64,000 bases of DNA from Drosophila miranda (GCF_003369915.1 NW_022881603.1:1736001-1800000); one strand, 5' to 3'. Positions 23,405 to 33,492 are shown, numbered from the stretch's first letter. Notes: generated by a model not told the origin, from the letters alone. Made by a program: numbers and translations.

Positions 23405-24690
23405 GGCGATAGGTCCTCCAGTTCCAGGGCGGTAATGGTGGCCAAGATCGCGTTCTCGTAGTCATCCGAGTCGGCTGGGCGAAACGGGTTGCGTTCCCGA
23501 GCTATCTCGGCGTCGGCTAATGGCTCCAGTTGGTAGTCCGTCGTCCGTGTTGGGTGACTACGTGGTGACTCCCGGTTTGATGAGCTGGCCCTGGATTGAT
23601 CCCGCGGGGCCGCAGCTATCTTTGCTGGAGTATCCCTGTGATTCCTGGGTCCTGTTGCTGACTCCCGGTTCGACGAGCTGGCCCTAGATTGATCCAGTGG
23701 AGCCGTAGCTGTCTCTGCCAAAGTCCCTTGCTTCCTGCTGTGTCCTGTTGGTGACTCCTGGTTCGACAAGCTGGCCCTGGACTGATCCAGTGGAGCCGTA
23801 GCTGTCTCTGCCCAATTCCTTTGTTTCCTGCTGTCTCCTGTTGGTGACTCCTGGTTCGACGAGCTGGCCCTGGATTGATCCAGTGGAGCCGTAGCTGTCT
23901 CTGCCAAAGTCCCTTGCTTCCTGCTGTGTCCTGTTAGTGACTCCTGGTTCGACGAGCTGGCCCTGGATTGATCCAGTGGAGCCGTAGCTGTCTCTGCCAA
24001 AGTCTTCGTTTTGTTGCGTTGTCCTGTTGGTGTCGGGGTTCGTGCTGGGGAACTGGCCATGGTTGGTTCCATCGGTGTCGCAGTTCTTTCCGTCGTAGCT
24101 TTCTTAGCGTCCTGTTGTGGTGGCGTAGTCCTGGGGTTGTTGCTTGATCTTGTCTGGTAGGGCATTGTTGTCATTGCGGTTGGATGGTTCGTGGTTGGCT
24201 GTGGGTAGTTGGTCTGCGGCTGGTCTCGGATGGCAGTGGAGTCCGCAAACGTGACAGACCGTGGGCGTGGCTGGGCGGTGCATGATGGTATCGTGCCGGC
24301 GGGTTTCTGCTGCAACTTCAGCTCTAGATATGCCCGTCCGCAGTGGATCCTTGCGCGGATGCCACAGAGGAAGTCGAGCCCCAAGATGAAGTCGTCTAAT
24401 ACCGTGGGGAGTATAAGAAGAGATACCTGTGTTTCTTGCTGATCCAGGCGCACTGTGACTGCTATCGCTTGGTTGATCTCCTTCCTGGTTCCATCTGCCA
24501 GGCGGATCCTGGTCCTCACCTCTCGCCTGTTCTCGGTCGTCCCTATCTCCTTCGCCAGCCGCTCACTGATGAAGGATCGTGTGGGTCCAGTGTCGAGGGT
24601 GGCCGCAAATGCTCTCCCATTGATGTCCACCAGGGCAGCGATCCTTCCTCCGGTCATGCTTAATGGGTGGGTTTCTCCAGTTCCGGGGTG
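23368..24690 (-). CDS. Protease domain and repetitive linker (pol, truncated)
   Basis: In the -1 frame relative to gag. After a short overlap with the end of gag it encodes a retropepsin-like domain: the active-site motif LDTGPTRSFIS, and downstream VLDDFILGLDFL with the usual hydrophobic-Gly flap partner. The family cleaves the Gag-Pol polyprotein as a dimer. The domain is followed by a long Pro/Thr/Ser-rich linker that includes about five copies of a 31-residue repeat (core LAETATAPLDQSRASSSNQES). The frame then ends (ALYPTTKP, stop) at the junction where reverse transcriptase and RNase H should begin. The open frame extends upstream to 25356, but that part overlaps gag and is probably untranslated. 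No canonical slippery heptamer is evident at the gag-pol overlap. Confidence 0.75.
   Translation of the reverse strand, partial: HPGTGETHPLSMTGGRIAALVDINGRAFAATLDTGPTRSFISERLAKEIGTTENRREVRTRIRLADGTRKEINQAIAVTVRLDQQETQVSLLILPTVLDDFILGLDFLCGIRARIHCGRAYLELKLQQKPAGTIPSCTAQPRPRSVTFADSTAIRDQPQTNYPQPTTNHPTAMTTMPYQTRSSNNPRTTPPQQDAKKATTERTATPMEPTMASSPARTPTPTGQRNKTKTLAETATAPLDQSRASSSNQESLTGHSRKQGTLAETATAPLDQSRASSSNQESPTGDSRKQRNWAETATAPLDQSRASLSNQESPTGHSRKQGTLAETATAPLDQSRASSSNRESATGPRNHRDTPAKIAAAPRDQSRASSSNRESPRSHPTRTTDYQLEPLADAEIARERNPFRPADSDDYENAILATITALELEDLSPWQQALYPTTKP
23560..24012 (-). repeat. 93-bp coding tandem repeat in the pol linker
   Basis: About five in-frame copies of 93 bp (31 codons), with core CTGGCCCTGGATTGATCCAG on the plus strand. 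All length changes keep the frame. Confidence 0.82.
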
Positions 24691-25799
24691 CGCGCCTCCG
24701 TCCATGTCACAGTTGGGCGGAGACCCGATCCGTTTCCCGAGGCTGGCTTCCGGCAGCAGTTGATGGTCCGGACCCCTCGGTGGCCACATTCCCAACAGAA
24801 CAGCTTCTGTCGGTTTGTGCACGCACCACTGAAATGGCCGTTTTCCCCGCAGTTCCGGCAGGCTCGTTGTACATCGATCGCTTGCTCTTCCTCCTGGCCG
24901 ATTCCTCGGTTGGCGATCTCGGTTTTCCCGGGCGTCTCGTGTGTGTTGCCCCGTTGGGGGTTGGTTCCATTGCCGGTAAAGGCGGCACGGGGTCGATGGT
25001 TCTGCGTGGTCCCGATGCTGCGGAGTGCGTCTCGGTCCCGCGCGGTTTCGTAGGCCGAGACGAGCTGGGTCAATTCTGTGAGTGATCGGAAATCTTGTCT
25101 GCGCGTATACATTTGATACTCCGGACGGAGATTTTCGTAGATCCGCTCGAGTTCCTGTTCCCGAGTATACTGGGCTCGTTGCATCATCAGACGCAACTCG
25201 ATAAGGTAATCCCGGAAGGATTCCTTTGGCTTCTGTTCCCGACTTCGTATGGTGTCTTCCAGCCGCTGGAAGTATCTGGGGGGCAGGAAGAATTCTAGGA
25301 ATTCTTTCCGAAAGTCTGTCCAATTCTGTCCCTGCATCTGAAAAGTTCGGAACCATCCTTCGGCCTTACCTGTAAGGAGACCGGAGATGGCTCGCGGCAA
25401 CTGCTCTGGGCTCCCGCCGTATGATTCCACTCGCTCCTCGAGCCTTTCGATGAACGCTAGTGGGTCCGCGTGGCCGTCGAAATTAAATCCCCATTTCCGG
25501 AGTTTGTCCGCCAGTAACGAGTACGAGATCTCACCCCCTTTCGGGGCGTGAGACCCGATGTCCCTGAGGAAGACGTGGATGTTCTCCTTCCGTGGTTGTC
25601 TGGTGGCTAGGCGTGGCCAGGGGTCCAGCGGTAGTGGGTACTGGCGCGTGGTTCTTGCTGGACGCCTCTGGTCTGGTTCCTTGGAGTGGTCCTTGGGCAG
25701 CTCGTTGTGGTTGCTCGTCCTGGGCGGCCGGTGTCTCGGTTGCTGACTCGCGGTATCCGTGGGTGGATCCTTGGCTCGGGCTGGGCAGCTCGGGTACAA
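24660..25799 (-). CDS. Gag, capsid and zinc-knuckle part
   Basis: The recognisable part encodes a retrotransposon capsid domain (LLADKLRKWGFNFDGHADPL through DRDALRSIG; compare the WF, F...F and YENLRPEY landmarks of Gypsy Gag). A nucleocapsid follows with one standard CCHC knuckle (CRNCGENGHFSGAC) and a second, degenerate one (CWECGHRGVRTINC) with Val at the His position, a pattern common in insect elements. Gag packages the element RNA and forms the particle. The capsid frame is open upstream to 25799, but its first 60 residues or so are probably out of frame: the true N-terminus appears to be in the frame at 25531-26085, so a frameshift separates them. Confidence 0.78.
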   Translation of the reverse strand: MYPSCPARAKDPPTDTASQQPRHRPPRTSNHNELPKDHSKEPDQRRPARTTRQYPLPLDPWPRLATRQPRKENIHVFLRDIGSHAPKGGEISYSLLADKLRKWGFNFDGHADPLAFIERLEERVESYGGSPEQLPRAISGLLTGKAEGWFRTFQMQGQNWTDFRKEFLEFFLPPRYFQRLEDTIRSREQKPKESFRDYLIELRLMMQRAQYTREQELERIYENLRPEYQMYTRRQDFRSLTELTQLVSAYETARDRDALRSIGTTQNHRPRAAFTGNGTNPQRGNTHETPGKTEIANRGIGQEEEQAIDVQRACRNCGENGHFSGACTNRQKLFCWECGHRGVRTINCCRKPASGNGSGLRPTVTWTEARTPELEKPTH

Positions 25800-26085
25800 T
25801 TAATCGCAGTTTTGGTCCCTCCTTTCTGTCTTCCATCTTCGTCCGGCTCTCTGGCCCGGGTGACGTGGCTGGACTCCGGTGGTCCCTGGGGCTCGGTATG
25901 TTCCCAAAGTGCGTAGCCAATTCGTCCAGCCTTGCCTGCACGCCTTCGGGGTGCCCAGGGCGTGCGATGAATGCGGTGATCCGGCTCCGTAGGTCCTCTA
26001 CAGTCCCAGTTTCTCCTAGTCCAAACTCCTCAGCTAGGCTCTGCAGCTCGTCCTTCCTGCGGGACGTTATCCAGCGGATGTTCAT
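25531..26085 (-). CDS. Gag, N-terminal part (frame-shifted from capsid)
   Basis: Starts MNIRWITSRRKDELQSLAEE and continues with a SAP-like helical segment (LGETGTVEDLRSRITAFI), then a Pro/Ser/Arg-rich linker. It ends with PRLPQGHRVSRPERG at a stop, while the capsid continues in another frame from about 25600. The start is chosen because it is the first ATG after the leader and begins an ordered region. The frame break between 25531 and 25700 suggests a one-base indel that disrupts gag in this copy, unless translation slips there. Confidence 0.65.
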   Translation of the reverse strand: MNIRWITSRRKDELQSLAEEFGLGETGTVEDLRSRITAFIARPGHPEGVQARLDELATHFGNIPSPRDHRSPATSPGPESRTKMEDRKEGPKLRLIVPELPSPSQGSTHGYRESATETPAAQDEQPQRAAQGPLQGTRPEASSKNHAPVPTTAGPLATPSHQTTTEGEHPRLPQGHRVSRPERG

Positions 26086-26369
26086 CCTGATCCTGGTACA
26101 CTAATCGGGGCACCGGTACGAGTCCTTATCAGCACGGTACTGGGTCTGGGGCTTCTGTACTAGGCACTGGGTGGAGAGTCCTGTTCGAAGGACACGCGGC
26201 ACGGTACTGGATCGGTGATCCTATACTAGGATACACGGCACTGGGGTGGGGGATCCTGTTCGAAGGGCACGCGGCACGGTACTAGATCGGTGATCCTGTA
26301 CTAGGATACACAGCACTGGGTTGGATGATCCTGTCGAAGGATACGTGGCGCGGTACAGGGAAAGGTTCT

Positions 26370-26610
26370 GTCTGACTGCTCGGTGGTAACTGTGTGACTG
26401 CTCGGTAACAACTACCTGACTGCCCGGTAATGACTGTCTGACTGCTCGGTAACAACTGCCTGACTGCTCGGTAATGACTGTCTGACCTGACTGCTCGGTA
26501 ACAACTGTCCGACTGCTCGGTAATGACTGTCTGACTGCTCGGTAACAACTGTCCGACTGCCCGGTAATGACTGTCTGACTGCTCGGTAACAACTGTCCGA
26601 CTGGTGTTCC
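26370..26610. repeat. 22-bp tandem repeats in the leader
   Basis: About ten copies of CTGACTGCTCGGTAACAACT-type repeats, alternating TAACAACTG and TAATGACTG versions. Confidence 0.85.
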
Positions 26611-26739
26611 TGCTCCGCCTTATATTGGCCGTGGCGTGGCCATGGCTTTGTGGCCGAGGGCTCCTCTGCCATGTAGCTGCTCCTCTGCGATCGCCCTCTG
26701 TCCCCGCTGCTCCGTTGTTCTACCGCTGCTTCGCTGCTT

Positions 26740-27030
26740 GGCTGCTCTGTCACTGTCTCGCTGCTCTGTCACTGCCTCGCTGCTCGGTCATTGCCTCGCT
26801 GCTCGGTCACTGTCTCGCTGCTCTGTCACTGCCTCGCTGCTCGGTCACTGCCTCGCTGCTCTGTCGCTGCGCCTTCTCCGCTTTGCCGCTGCCACGTTGC
26901 TCTGTCGCTGATGCTTCTCCGCTCTGCCGCTGCCACGTTGCTCTGTCGCTGCTGCTTCTCCGCTCTGCCGCTGCCACGTTGCTCTGTCGCTGCTGCTTCT
27001 CCGCTCTGCCGCTGCGACGCTGCTGCTGCT
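26740..27030. repeat. 20-bp and 41-bp tandem repeats in the leader
   Basis: First about seven copies of a CACTGCCTCGCTGCTCGGT unit, then about three copies of a 41-bp unit containing CCGCTGCCACGTTGCTCTGT. Confidence 0.82.
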
Positions 27031-27543
27031 TTGCTACTCTGTCGTTGGTGCCGCTTTGTCGCCGTGGCGTGCCAAAGTTTTAGGCGCCGTCCGCGGCCAT
27101 TTTCTCCCGGCGCTGTGTCTTCGGCGTCTCTCCCCGTCTCTTTCTGTCGCGTAGGTGTCTGTCTGCGTGGTTTTTCGCGTCTCTCCCCGTCTCTTTCTGG
27201 CGCGTAGCTGGCTGGCTGCGTGGTTTTCGCCGGCGCGTCTGGGACACGTGCCGGCGGCTGTTGCTTGGGGGGTATTAGCGAAACCAGCCTCAGCTGTACA
27301 TAAGTCGAGGGATCAACGATTGGTGCTGGCTATTTGCCGGGACTCTGATTTTTGGCTGCTGATCACTGATTTTAAGTTTTCCTTTCTTTTCTCCTGCTGC
27401 TTTTCCTGATCCGTGGCTCCTAAACATCGTTTGCCGTTTTGCTTTTGTGGGTCTTGCCTTTTAATTGTTGGCTGCTGCTTGGTTCCCTTTTCACATCTAA
27501 CTGCTTTTCACTCATTCCCTATGCTCACCGACTCTCCCATCGT

Positions 27544-27561
27544 GTCCCTGCTCGGGCGCCA
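27544..27561 (-). promoter_or_regulatory. Primer binding site, tRNA-Lys type
   Basis: On the minus strand TGGCGCCCGAGCAGGGAC begins two bases after the 5' LTR end (CTTACA-GA-). It ends with the complement of CCA and differs at one base from the tRNA-Lys3 primer site of HIV-1 (TGGCGCCCGAACAGGGAC). Minus-strand cDNA synthesis would start here. Confidence 0.88.
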
Positions 27562-27563
27562 TC

Positions 27564-29007
27564 TGTAAGGAAGTTCTCAGGCCGAGGTACAGCTTCTGTC
27601 CAGGGCCCGGTCCTTCCCCACAGCAAAATTTGTTGTGTGAGGACCTAAGGGGAGAGCCGTTCGCAGCGAAAGCGCACCCGTGGGGTGGATCGAGGCGCGG
27701 GTGAACCCGTGCTTGGGGAGCTGCCGAGACGTGTGTTGGGGGTCATGCGAGGCGGGAGGAGGGGGTTTGGGTCAGGGGTCGGAAGGGTAGGGGAGAGGGG
27801 AGCCCAGCTTAGCAGATGCCGCATGATCCACGACTCACATCTGCGTCGCCGGGTCCCCAGGGCGAGGGTGTAGGAGAGGGAACCCAGCTTTGCGGATGCC
27901 GCGTGAATCCACGACTCACATCCAGCATCGCCGGGTCCCCAGGGGAGACAGGTATGGGGAAGGGAAGCCCAGCTTGGGGGATGCCGCATGATCCACGACT
28001 CACATCCCCTTCGCCGGGCCCCCAGAGAAGAGGGAAGAGAGGGGGTGGAGCTGAGGGACTCCTACGGGCGAAAGTTCCGAAACCGGTGGGTTGAGGTGGG
28101 TGTCTTTATTGTGGGGGGAATAAATGACAAAAATTTACAACATTTTCGGGAAAACTTCTGGTTCTGTGCGTACACCCTGCCTACTGCACCGATCTATCCC
28201 CCCCAGAGCTCACATACGTGAGGTGGCTCACCCTTGCTTTCCCTTCCTTGGGTCCGGCGGCCGGTCCTCGTCACGTCGGTGGCTTCCTTTGCACACCGCG
28301 GTCACAGCTGGTTTTTATTCACCGCGTCCGGCTTATTGCGTACACGGCTAGTTTTTAAATCTATTTTCGCTTCCGCCGCACAACCGGTCTGGCTCAGCCC
28401 TCCGAGATCACTCCCGAGCTTGGCTCGCGCTGGACCGTGCCAGGCCTCGGCTTTTCTTTTTCGCAGCTTCTCTGCCGCTTCGCTGCTGCGCCGCCTTCGG
28501 CTGCCGGCCTCGGCAGCGTGGGTGTATGGCTGCGTGGGTGTATTGCCTGCTTCGCCGTCGGCTCTTTTCCTCGGCTGCGTGGGCGTAAGACCGATCGGCG
28601 GCTTCTCTGCCGCTTCGCTCTCTTTCATGTTGTCTCTGCGTGGGCGTAAGAGCGTATCTCTTTCGTGTTGGTTCTCTTCGCCTTCGTATAGCCGTGGTGT
28701 GCGTCTCTCTCTTTGCTTCGTGGCCGTAGTGTGCGTCTCTCTTACGTGTTGGTTCTCTTAGTTATAATAAGTAAATAATAAAAAAGGCCTACTGTTTTCG
28801 GGTTTCTTAGCCTATTTCTTACTTTAATGGGTGAAAATAAGGATTCATTGTTGCTTGTCTTGGTAATACTAATAATAATAGAAGTAATAAAATCGGATAA
28901 TAGTGATAATGAACTGAGATAATAATGAAATTAGATAACAAGCCGTCGGGGCGGTCCCTTCAGGGGATGGTGTCGTGGCCAGTGTTGTGGAGGCTTATGC
29001 CTTCACA
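27564..29007 (-). repeat. Right (5') LTR, 1444 bp
   Basis: Runs from TGTAAGGAAG to GCCTTCACA. It matches the left LTR but keeps a 375-bp block at 27721-28095 and has no ISY insertion. For the minus-strand element this LTR would hold the promoter; I cannot place a TATA box or start site with confidence. Confidence 0.9.
27721..28095. repeat. LTR-internal block with three repeats of about 60-70 bp
   Basis: Contains three imperfect copies of a segment built on GATGCCGCATGATCCACGAC and TCGCCGGGTCCCCAG. The left LTR lacks the whole block; its join lies between two GAG-ended segments, so it is probably a deletion there. Confidence 0.8.
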
Positions 29008-29165
29008 ACGGACAGACAGACATGGCTCAATCGACTCGGCTATTGATGCTGATCAAGAATATATATACTTTATGGGGTCGGAAACGATTCCTTCTGGACG
29101 TTACACACATCCACTTTTACCACAAATCAAATATACCCCAATACTCATTTTGAGTATCGGGTATA
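29008..29165 (+). repeat. ISY-like unit 17, right part
   Basis: Begins ACGGACAGACAGACATGGCTC, runs through the usual tail and ends GAGTATCGGGTATA. With 18735-19692 it makes one full unit. This is the last unit of the array. Confidence 0.9.
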
Positions 29166-30213
29166 AAAAAACGACAGTTGTTGCCGCCGGCTTCACATCT
29201 GGGCACTCCTCGGCACTTCGTATGGGGAAACGAAAATAGGTCGAGACCCAGATCTATATTTCGGGTAGAAATTGGCTGACCGTTTACATAGCCTTAATAA
29301 TTTCCGCAGAATTGGACGGCCTCCAATATATCGCGGGTCCGTGACACATAAGTGGCTCGCGCCCGCAAAGCGACTGATGAGCCGATCTTTTACGCCTCCC
29401 GCTTTGTGCTGCTCGGCCTAGCGCTGGGAATTTTTGGTACGGAGCTGTAGTTGGGCGAGGAGCATAAGTCCCTTGCCGCGGGCGGAGGCCCTTATATCGG
29501 GGAAATTGTTGTTGCGAGCTTTCGTATTGGGGTTCAGACAGGTACCCAAACGATTGCCCGAAGTTTAAGCCGGTACTAACCGCCAATCTGAAAAATTAAT
29601 TTCCTACAATAAAAAAAAGCACTACCCTACGCCACGAGTGTATGTGGTGTATATTAGCGACGCTGAAATACATACCAATTGAGATTGGCACTTAACACAC
29701 TTTTACTTTATAAACGCACAATATTTCTTTCTTTTTGCTGTATTCAGCTGTTAAGATCTTTTCCCGGTTTTTATTCCTCTTTTTTTTTCTTTATACTTGG
29801 ACTGGACAAAAATAGCACGTCTGTCTTCGCCAGCAGTTTTTCTTCCAAGAGACCGAGGCTAGATCTGCACAGTCTGAGACCCCCCAGTACAGCGTTAAAC
29901 TTGAGAATCCTCCATTTTCGAATTGACGCCGTAATTATTTTACAAATTTCAACTCAAAAAACAGAAAAAAAAACCGCTCTCCTTCGTTTACCCTTTAACT
30001 TGAATTGAGGCGGCAAAGTTGAGTAACATAGGGAGACCAATATCCCTTCTTGGTACTTTTCCAAATGTTCCCTTTTGTGGATCCCAGTATTTATACCATT
30101 TTTTTTTATACGTTACTCTTTCAAACCACTTCAAATCCCCCTACCAAAATCACACTTTGGGGAAGAAGGACCAAAAGGGTGATTACCACTTAGAGCGACT
30201 TTTAACCATGGTG
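29166..30213 (-). other. 3' flank of the second Gypsy-type element, possible LTR remnant
   Basis: No second copy of this stretch exists in the window, so LTR limits cannot be drawn. A 100-codon minus-strand frame at 29284-29586 (FPRYKGLRPRQGTYAPRPTT) looks protein-like but matches nothing I recognise. AT-rich DNA with long T runs fills 29590-30200. The array's last unit ends at 29165, so the element's 3' end, or other inserted DNA, begins right after it. Confidence 0.4.
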
Positions 30214-33200
30214 CTACTGTTTGATATATTTGGCATGGAATTTGCCGATCAGACGTCCTTGCAGATCCTCTAGCTCGTAATAGGCTTGACCCAACTGTCG
30301 CCTTACCCGGGACTTCACAAAAACGGAAGCCAACTTGGCATTAAATCCTTTCACGAAATTACTTTGCTGGAAATTTCGACGGTAAACCTCCTGTCCCACT
30401 CTGAATGATACCTCCTTACTTCGAAGGTTATACGTGTTTTCATTTCGTTCGTGCTGAGCCCTCATTGCCTCCTTTGCCGTGCCACGCATCAGGTCAAATG
30501 AGTCGTCCCTAGAAAAATGCACCCAACGATCTTCTAACATCTCTAGCTGCCTCAACAACTGATACGTGGTACCATTCGTGATCATCTGTTGCCCAAACGC
30601 CAACTGGTATGGACTCGCCTTTACGGCACTGTGCACAGCCGATCTTAACGCACAGGCTACCCTGCTGAGCTGCTCATCCCAGTTACCTTGGTCAGTATTT
30701 ATGTAGGCTTTGATTGCTGCCAAGATAGATCTGTTAACTCGCTCGGACGCGTTAGCCTGCGGAGCGTAAACGGCGGTGTAAGCGTGCTCTATGCCATACT
30801 TCTGAAGCAAGGAGTTGAATGCATGGGACTTAAATTGGACGCCGTTGTCCGAGACTAGCTTTTCCGGCACTCCAAAGCAGTGAAATAATTGTTCCTCAAT
30901 GTATGGTACGATGGCGTCGGCGGTAAATTTTCTTACGGGTTTAATAAACGGAAATTTGGAAAAATGATCTAACACCACAAATATCCCGACATTCCCACTA
31001 CGACTTCTAGGATACGGTCCCAGAAAATCTACGTAGAGCTTCTGGAAGAACCGTTCTGTTTCCCCCGTTTTTGCTAGTGGCGGTCTTAAAGGTCTATTTG
31101 GATGCTTAGTACACTTACAAATTTCACAACGGTTTATGAACTCTTTGACATCTTTTAACAACGTCGGCCAATAATAGTAGCGCCGAACCTTTTCGAGCGT
31201 TTTATTTATGCCTCCGTATGCAGATAGGGCGTGCTCGTGGGCCATTTTCAGGACCGAATCTATGAGCCCCTTGGGAATCCAAATTTTCCAACAGAGTTCA
31301 TCCGGTACCCTTTCGCCTGTTGCGTGCTCGGTGCGACGATATATATGCCTGCCTACCACCTTTACATCTGGCATCTGAGCCTGACTACTCGCTACTTTAG
31401 CCCTAAGGGAAACGTAATCCGTCGAACTAAACTGCTCCGACTCCAAATCGATCCTTTCTTCTGGTTCGATCTCTGACAAATCTGGGGAAAAGACCCGAGA
31501 CAAGGCGTCTGGAACGATGTTTCGAGACCCTTTTCGGTGGCTAATATTAAAGGAATACCCCTGAAGCTTCAAAGCCCATCTGGCCAGTCTGCTACTCAGA
31601 TCTGATTGGGACATCAGCCACTTCAAGGAGGCATGGTCGGTTATCACCGTAAATTGATGTCCCTCTACATAAGCGCGAAATTTCTTGATGCTCAGAATGG
31701 CAGCTTAGCATTCCTTTTCCGTCACCGAGTAAGCACGTTGGCACTTATTCAATTTTCGTGACATAAACGCAATTGGTACTTCATCGCCCTCTTCGTTTAT
31801 CCGCATCAGTACCCCTCCTACTCCTGAGTGACTAGCGTCGCAGTGGATAAAGAAAGGCTTTTCAAAATTCGGTGTGTGTAAAACGGGAGCTTCACACATT
31901 GAGTTCTTCAGAGCTGTGAATGCAGCTTCTGCTTCTTCGGACCAAATGAACTGGCGTTTCTGCTTCAGGGCGTCCGTCAGAGGCGCCGCAATAGCCGCAA
32001 AATTCTTTATAAATTTGAGGTACCATCCCGTCATACCCAAGAATCGACGCAACTGTTTCACCGACTTCGGAACAGGATATTCCTTAATGGCCTCTATTTT
32101 GTCCAAGTCCATGCCTATAATACCGTGACCCACTACATGCCCCAGATAGCGGACCTCAGGCACACAGAACTTGCTCTTCTGTATATTAATTGTAAGCCCC
32201 GCTGCAGACAGCTTCTCTGCTAATACTTTTAACACACTCAGATGCCTTTCAAAGGTGTCTGACACTATAAGCAGGTCATCCAAGTATATAAACACTTCGT
32301 TTCGAAGATTGGCTGGAATAATGCGGTCCATAAGTTTGGACATAGTAGACGGCGCATTGGTAAGCCCAAACGGCATAACTTTAAACTGGTAAAGCGGCCG
32401 TCCAGGCACTGTGAATGCTGTTTTATCCCTAGAACCTTCTTCTAGCGGTATTTGCCAGTAGGCACCTTTCAGGTCGAGGCTAGTTATGTATTCTGCCTTT
32501 GGTAACCGGCTTAAGATCCCATCTATGAGCTGCATGGGATACGCGTCCTTCCGAGTCACCTCGTTCACCTTGCGGCTGTCTATACAAAGACGAACCTTCT
32601 CCGGCTTCCGGACGAGTACTACCGGACAAGACCACGCACTGTTGGATTCTTCGATGACCCCTAGCGCTAACATGCGATCCAACTCCTCATACATTAATTT
32701 CTCGATAGCTGGGGACACTGCATAGTGTCGTTGTTTTGTGGGCTTTGCCTCCCCTACATCTATTACATGGGACAACAACGTGGGTTTTCCTAAACCATTA
32801 TCCGCGAAAGACGGAAGACACTGAATGGTTCTATTCAGTTGTTCTCGTTGCACCTCCGATAAAGGACGTTGGTTTTCTGGCTTCCACACCTCATCGCAAT
32901 GGTTCACCGTGTCATTAGCACTTCCTTGTGGATACAAATCGGCTGGCAATAAGCCAAATTCGGTCCAAAAGTTAATGCCCAGATACAGAGGCTGCGTTAG
33001 GGTTGGAACGATGTATAGGGTAACTGACCTGGTAGCACCTTTATAGCCCACTTCCGCTTTAAGCTTCCCCACCACTCTCTGAGACTGCCCACCCGCTGTC
33101 TGAACTGTGGATGTCATGGGCTTAAATTGAAATTGGCTTTCAAGCATTAATCCAACAAGCTTTCTGTCTAATAATTTGACCTCTGCATATGGCCTGAGAT

Positions 33201-33492
33201 CTTCTGATATTATTAACGATACCAGAGCTTTTTTCTATAACCTTAGATTTCTGACAAATTCTTCCCGACGTACTTTAGCTCGTGCCTTCCGTTTAGACTC
33301 CCTATCCTCTTTTTCTTCCTGTGTTATTTTCTTATTAACTATGGTAAAATTATTGTTTACTATTGGGATTGGGAATTGCGTAGCAGCTTCTATCGCTACT
33401 CGGTGTTCGTCGCTTTGGACGCTGATGGTCTGCGTGCACTTTTCAAGGGTGCACGCACTTAGGTGTTTTTTGTTGCTTGGCATTTTTGGCAC
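30214..33492 (-). pseudogene. Pol polyprotein with two in-frame stops
   Basis: One frame encodes, in order: an N-terminal linker; a protease remnant lacking a recognisable D-T/S-G active site (LVGLMLES stands where it is expected); reverse transcriptase with LDLKGAYWQ and the catalytic YLDD; RNase H with FIHCDASHSG and ITDHASLKWL; and integrase with a zinc region (HEHALSAYGG, CEICKC; Tyr at the second His position) and the DDE triad (YVDFLGPY, SDNGVQFKS, NASERVNRS). Stops interrupt at 33235-33237 before the protease and at 31705-31707 inside RNase H. The family copies element RNA into DNA and inserts it. This copy cannot make intact Pol. It overlaps gag by 34 bases in the -1 frame. Confidence 0.88.

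Larger units (their letters stand above)
26100..27543 (-). other. Long repeat-rich 5' leader of the LTR element
   Basis: This 1.4-kb stretch between the primer site and gag has no convincing gene. It holds three tandem-repeat blocks: duplicated ATCCTGT.GAAGG.(C)ACGCGGCACGGTAC segments at 26170-26360, 22-bp repeats at about 26370-26610, and 20- and 41-bp repeats at about 26740-27030. Open frames over it simply follow the repeat periods. Confidence 0.7.
19693..29007 (-). mobile_element. Gypsy-type LTR retrotransposon lacking RT/RNase H
   Basis: Two long terminal repeats (TGTAAGGAAG ... GCCTTCACA, so TG...CA) enclose a minus-strand interior and are bordered by a 4-bp ACGG duplication (19689-19692 and 29008-29011). 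In coding order the interior has a tRNA-Lys type primer site, a 1.4-kb repeat-rich leader, gag with zinc knuckles, an aspartic protease domain, a repetitive linker, and the end of an integrase. Reverse transcriptase, RNase H and the integrase catalytic core are absent, so the copy could move only with outside help. LTRs above 1 kb with a Lys primer site recall the Osvaldo/Ulysses branch of Gypsy elements, but this placement is inference. The 5' LTR for the minus-strand element is the right one (27564-29007). Confidence 0.9.

Noticed and set aside
25085..25356. N-terminal extension of the protease frame (from 25356)
   Set aside because: It overlaps the gag capsid and zinc knuckles in another frame, so it is open by chance. 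The protease part begins near the gag stop.
26604..27207. Plus-strand Leu/Cys/Ser-rich ORFs over 26604-27207
   Set aside because: Product of 20- and 41-bp GC-rich tandem repeats in the retroelement leader, antisense to the element.
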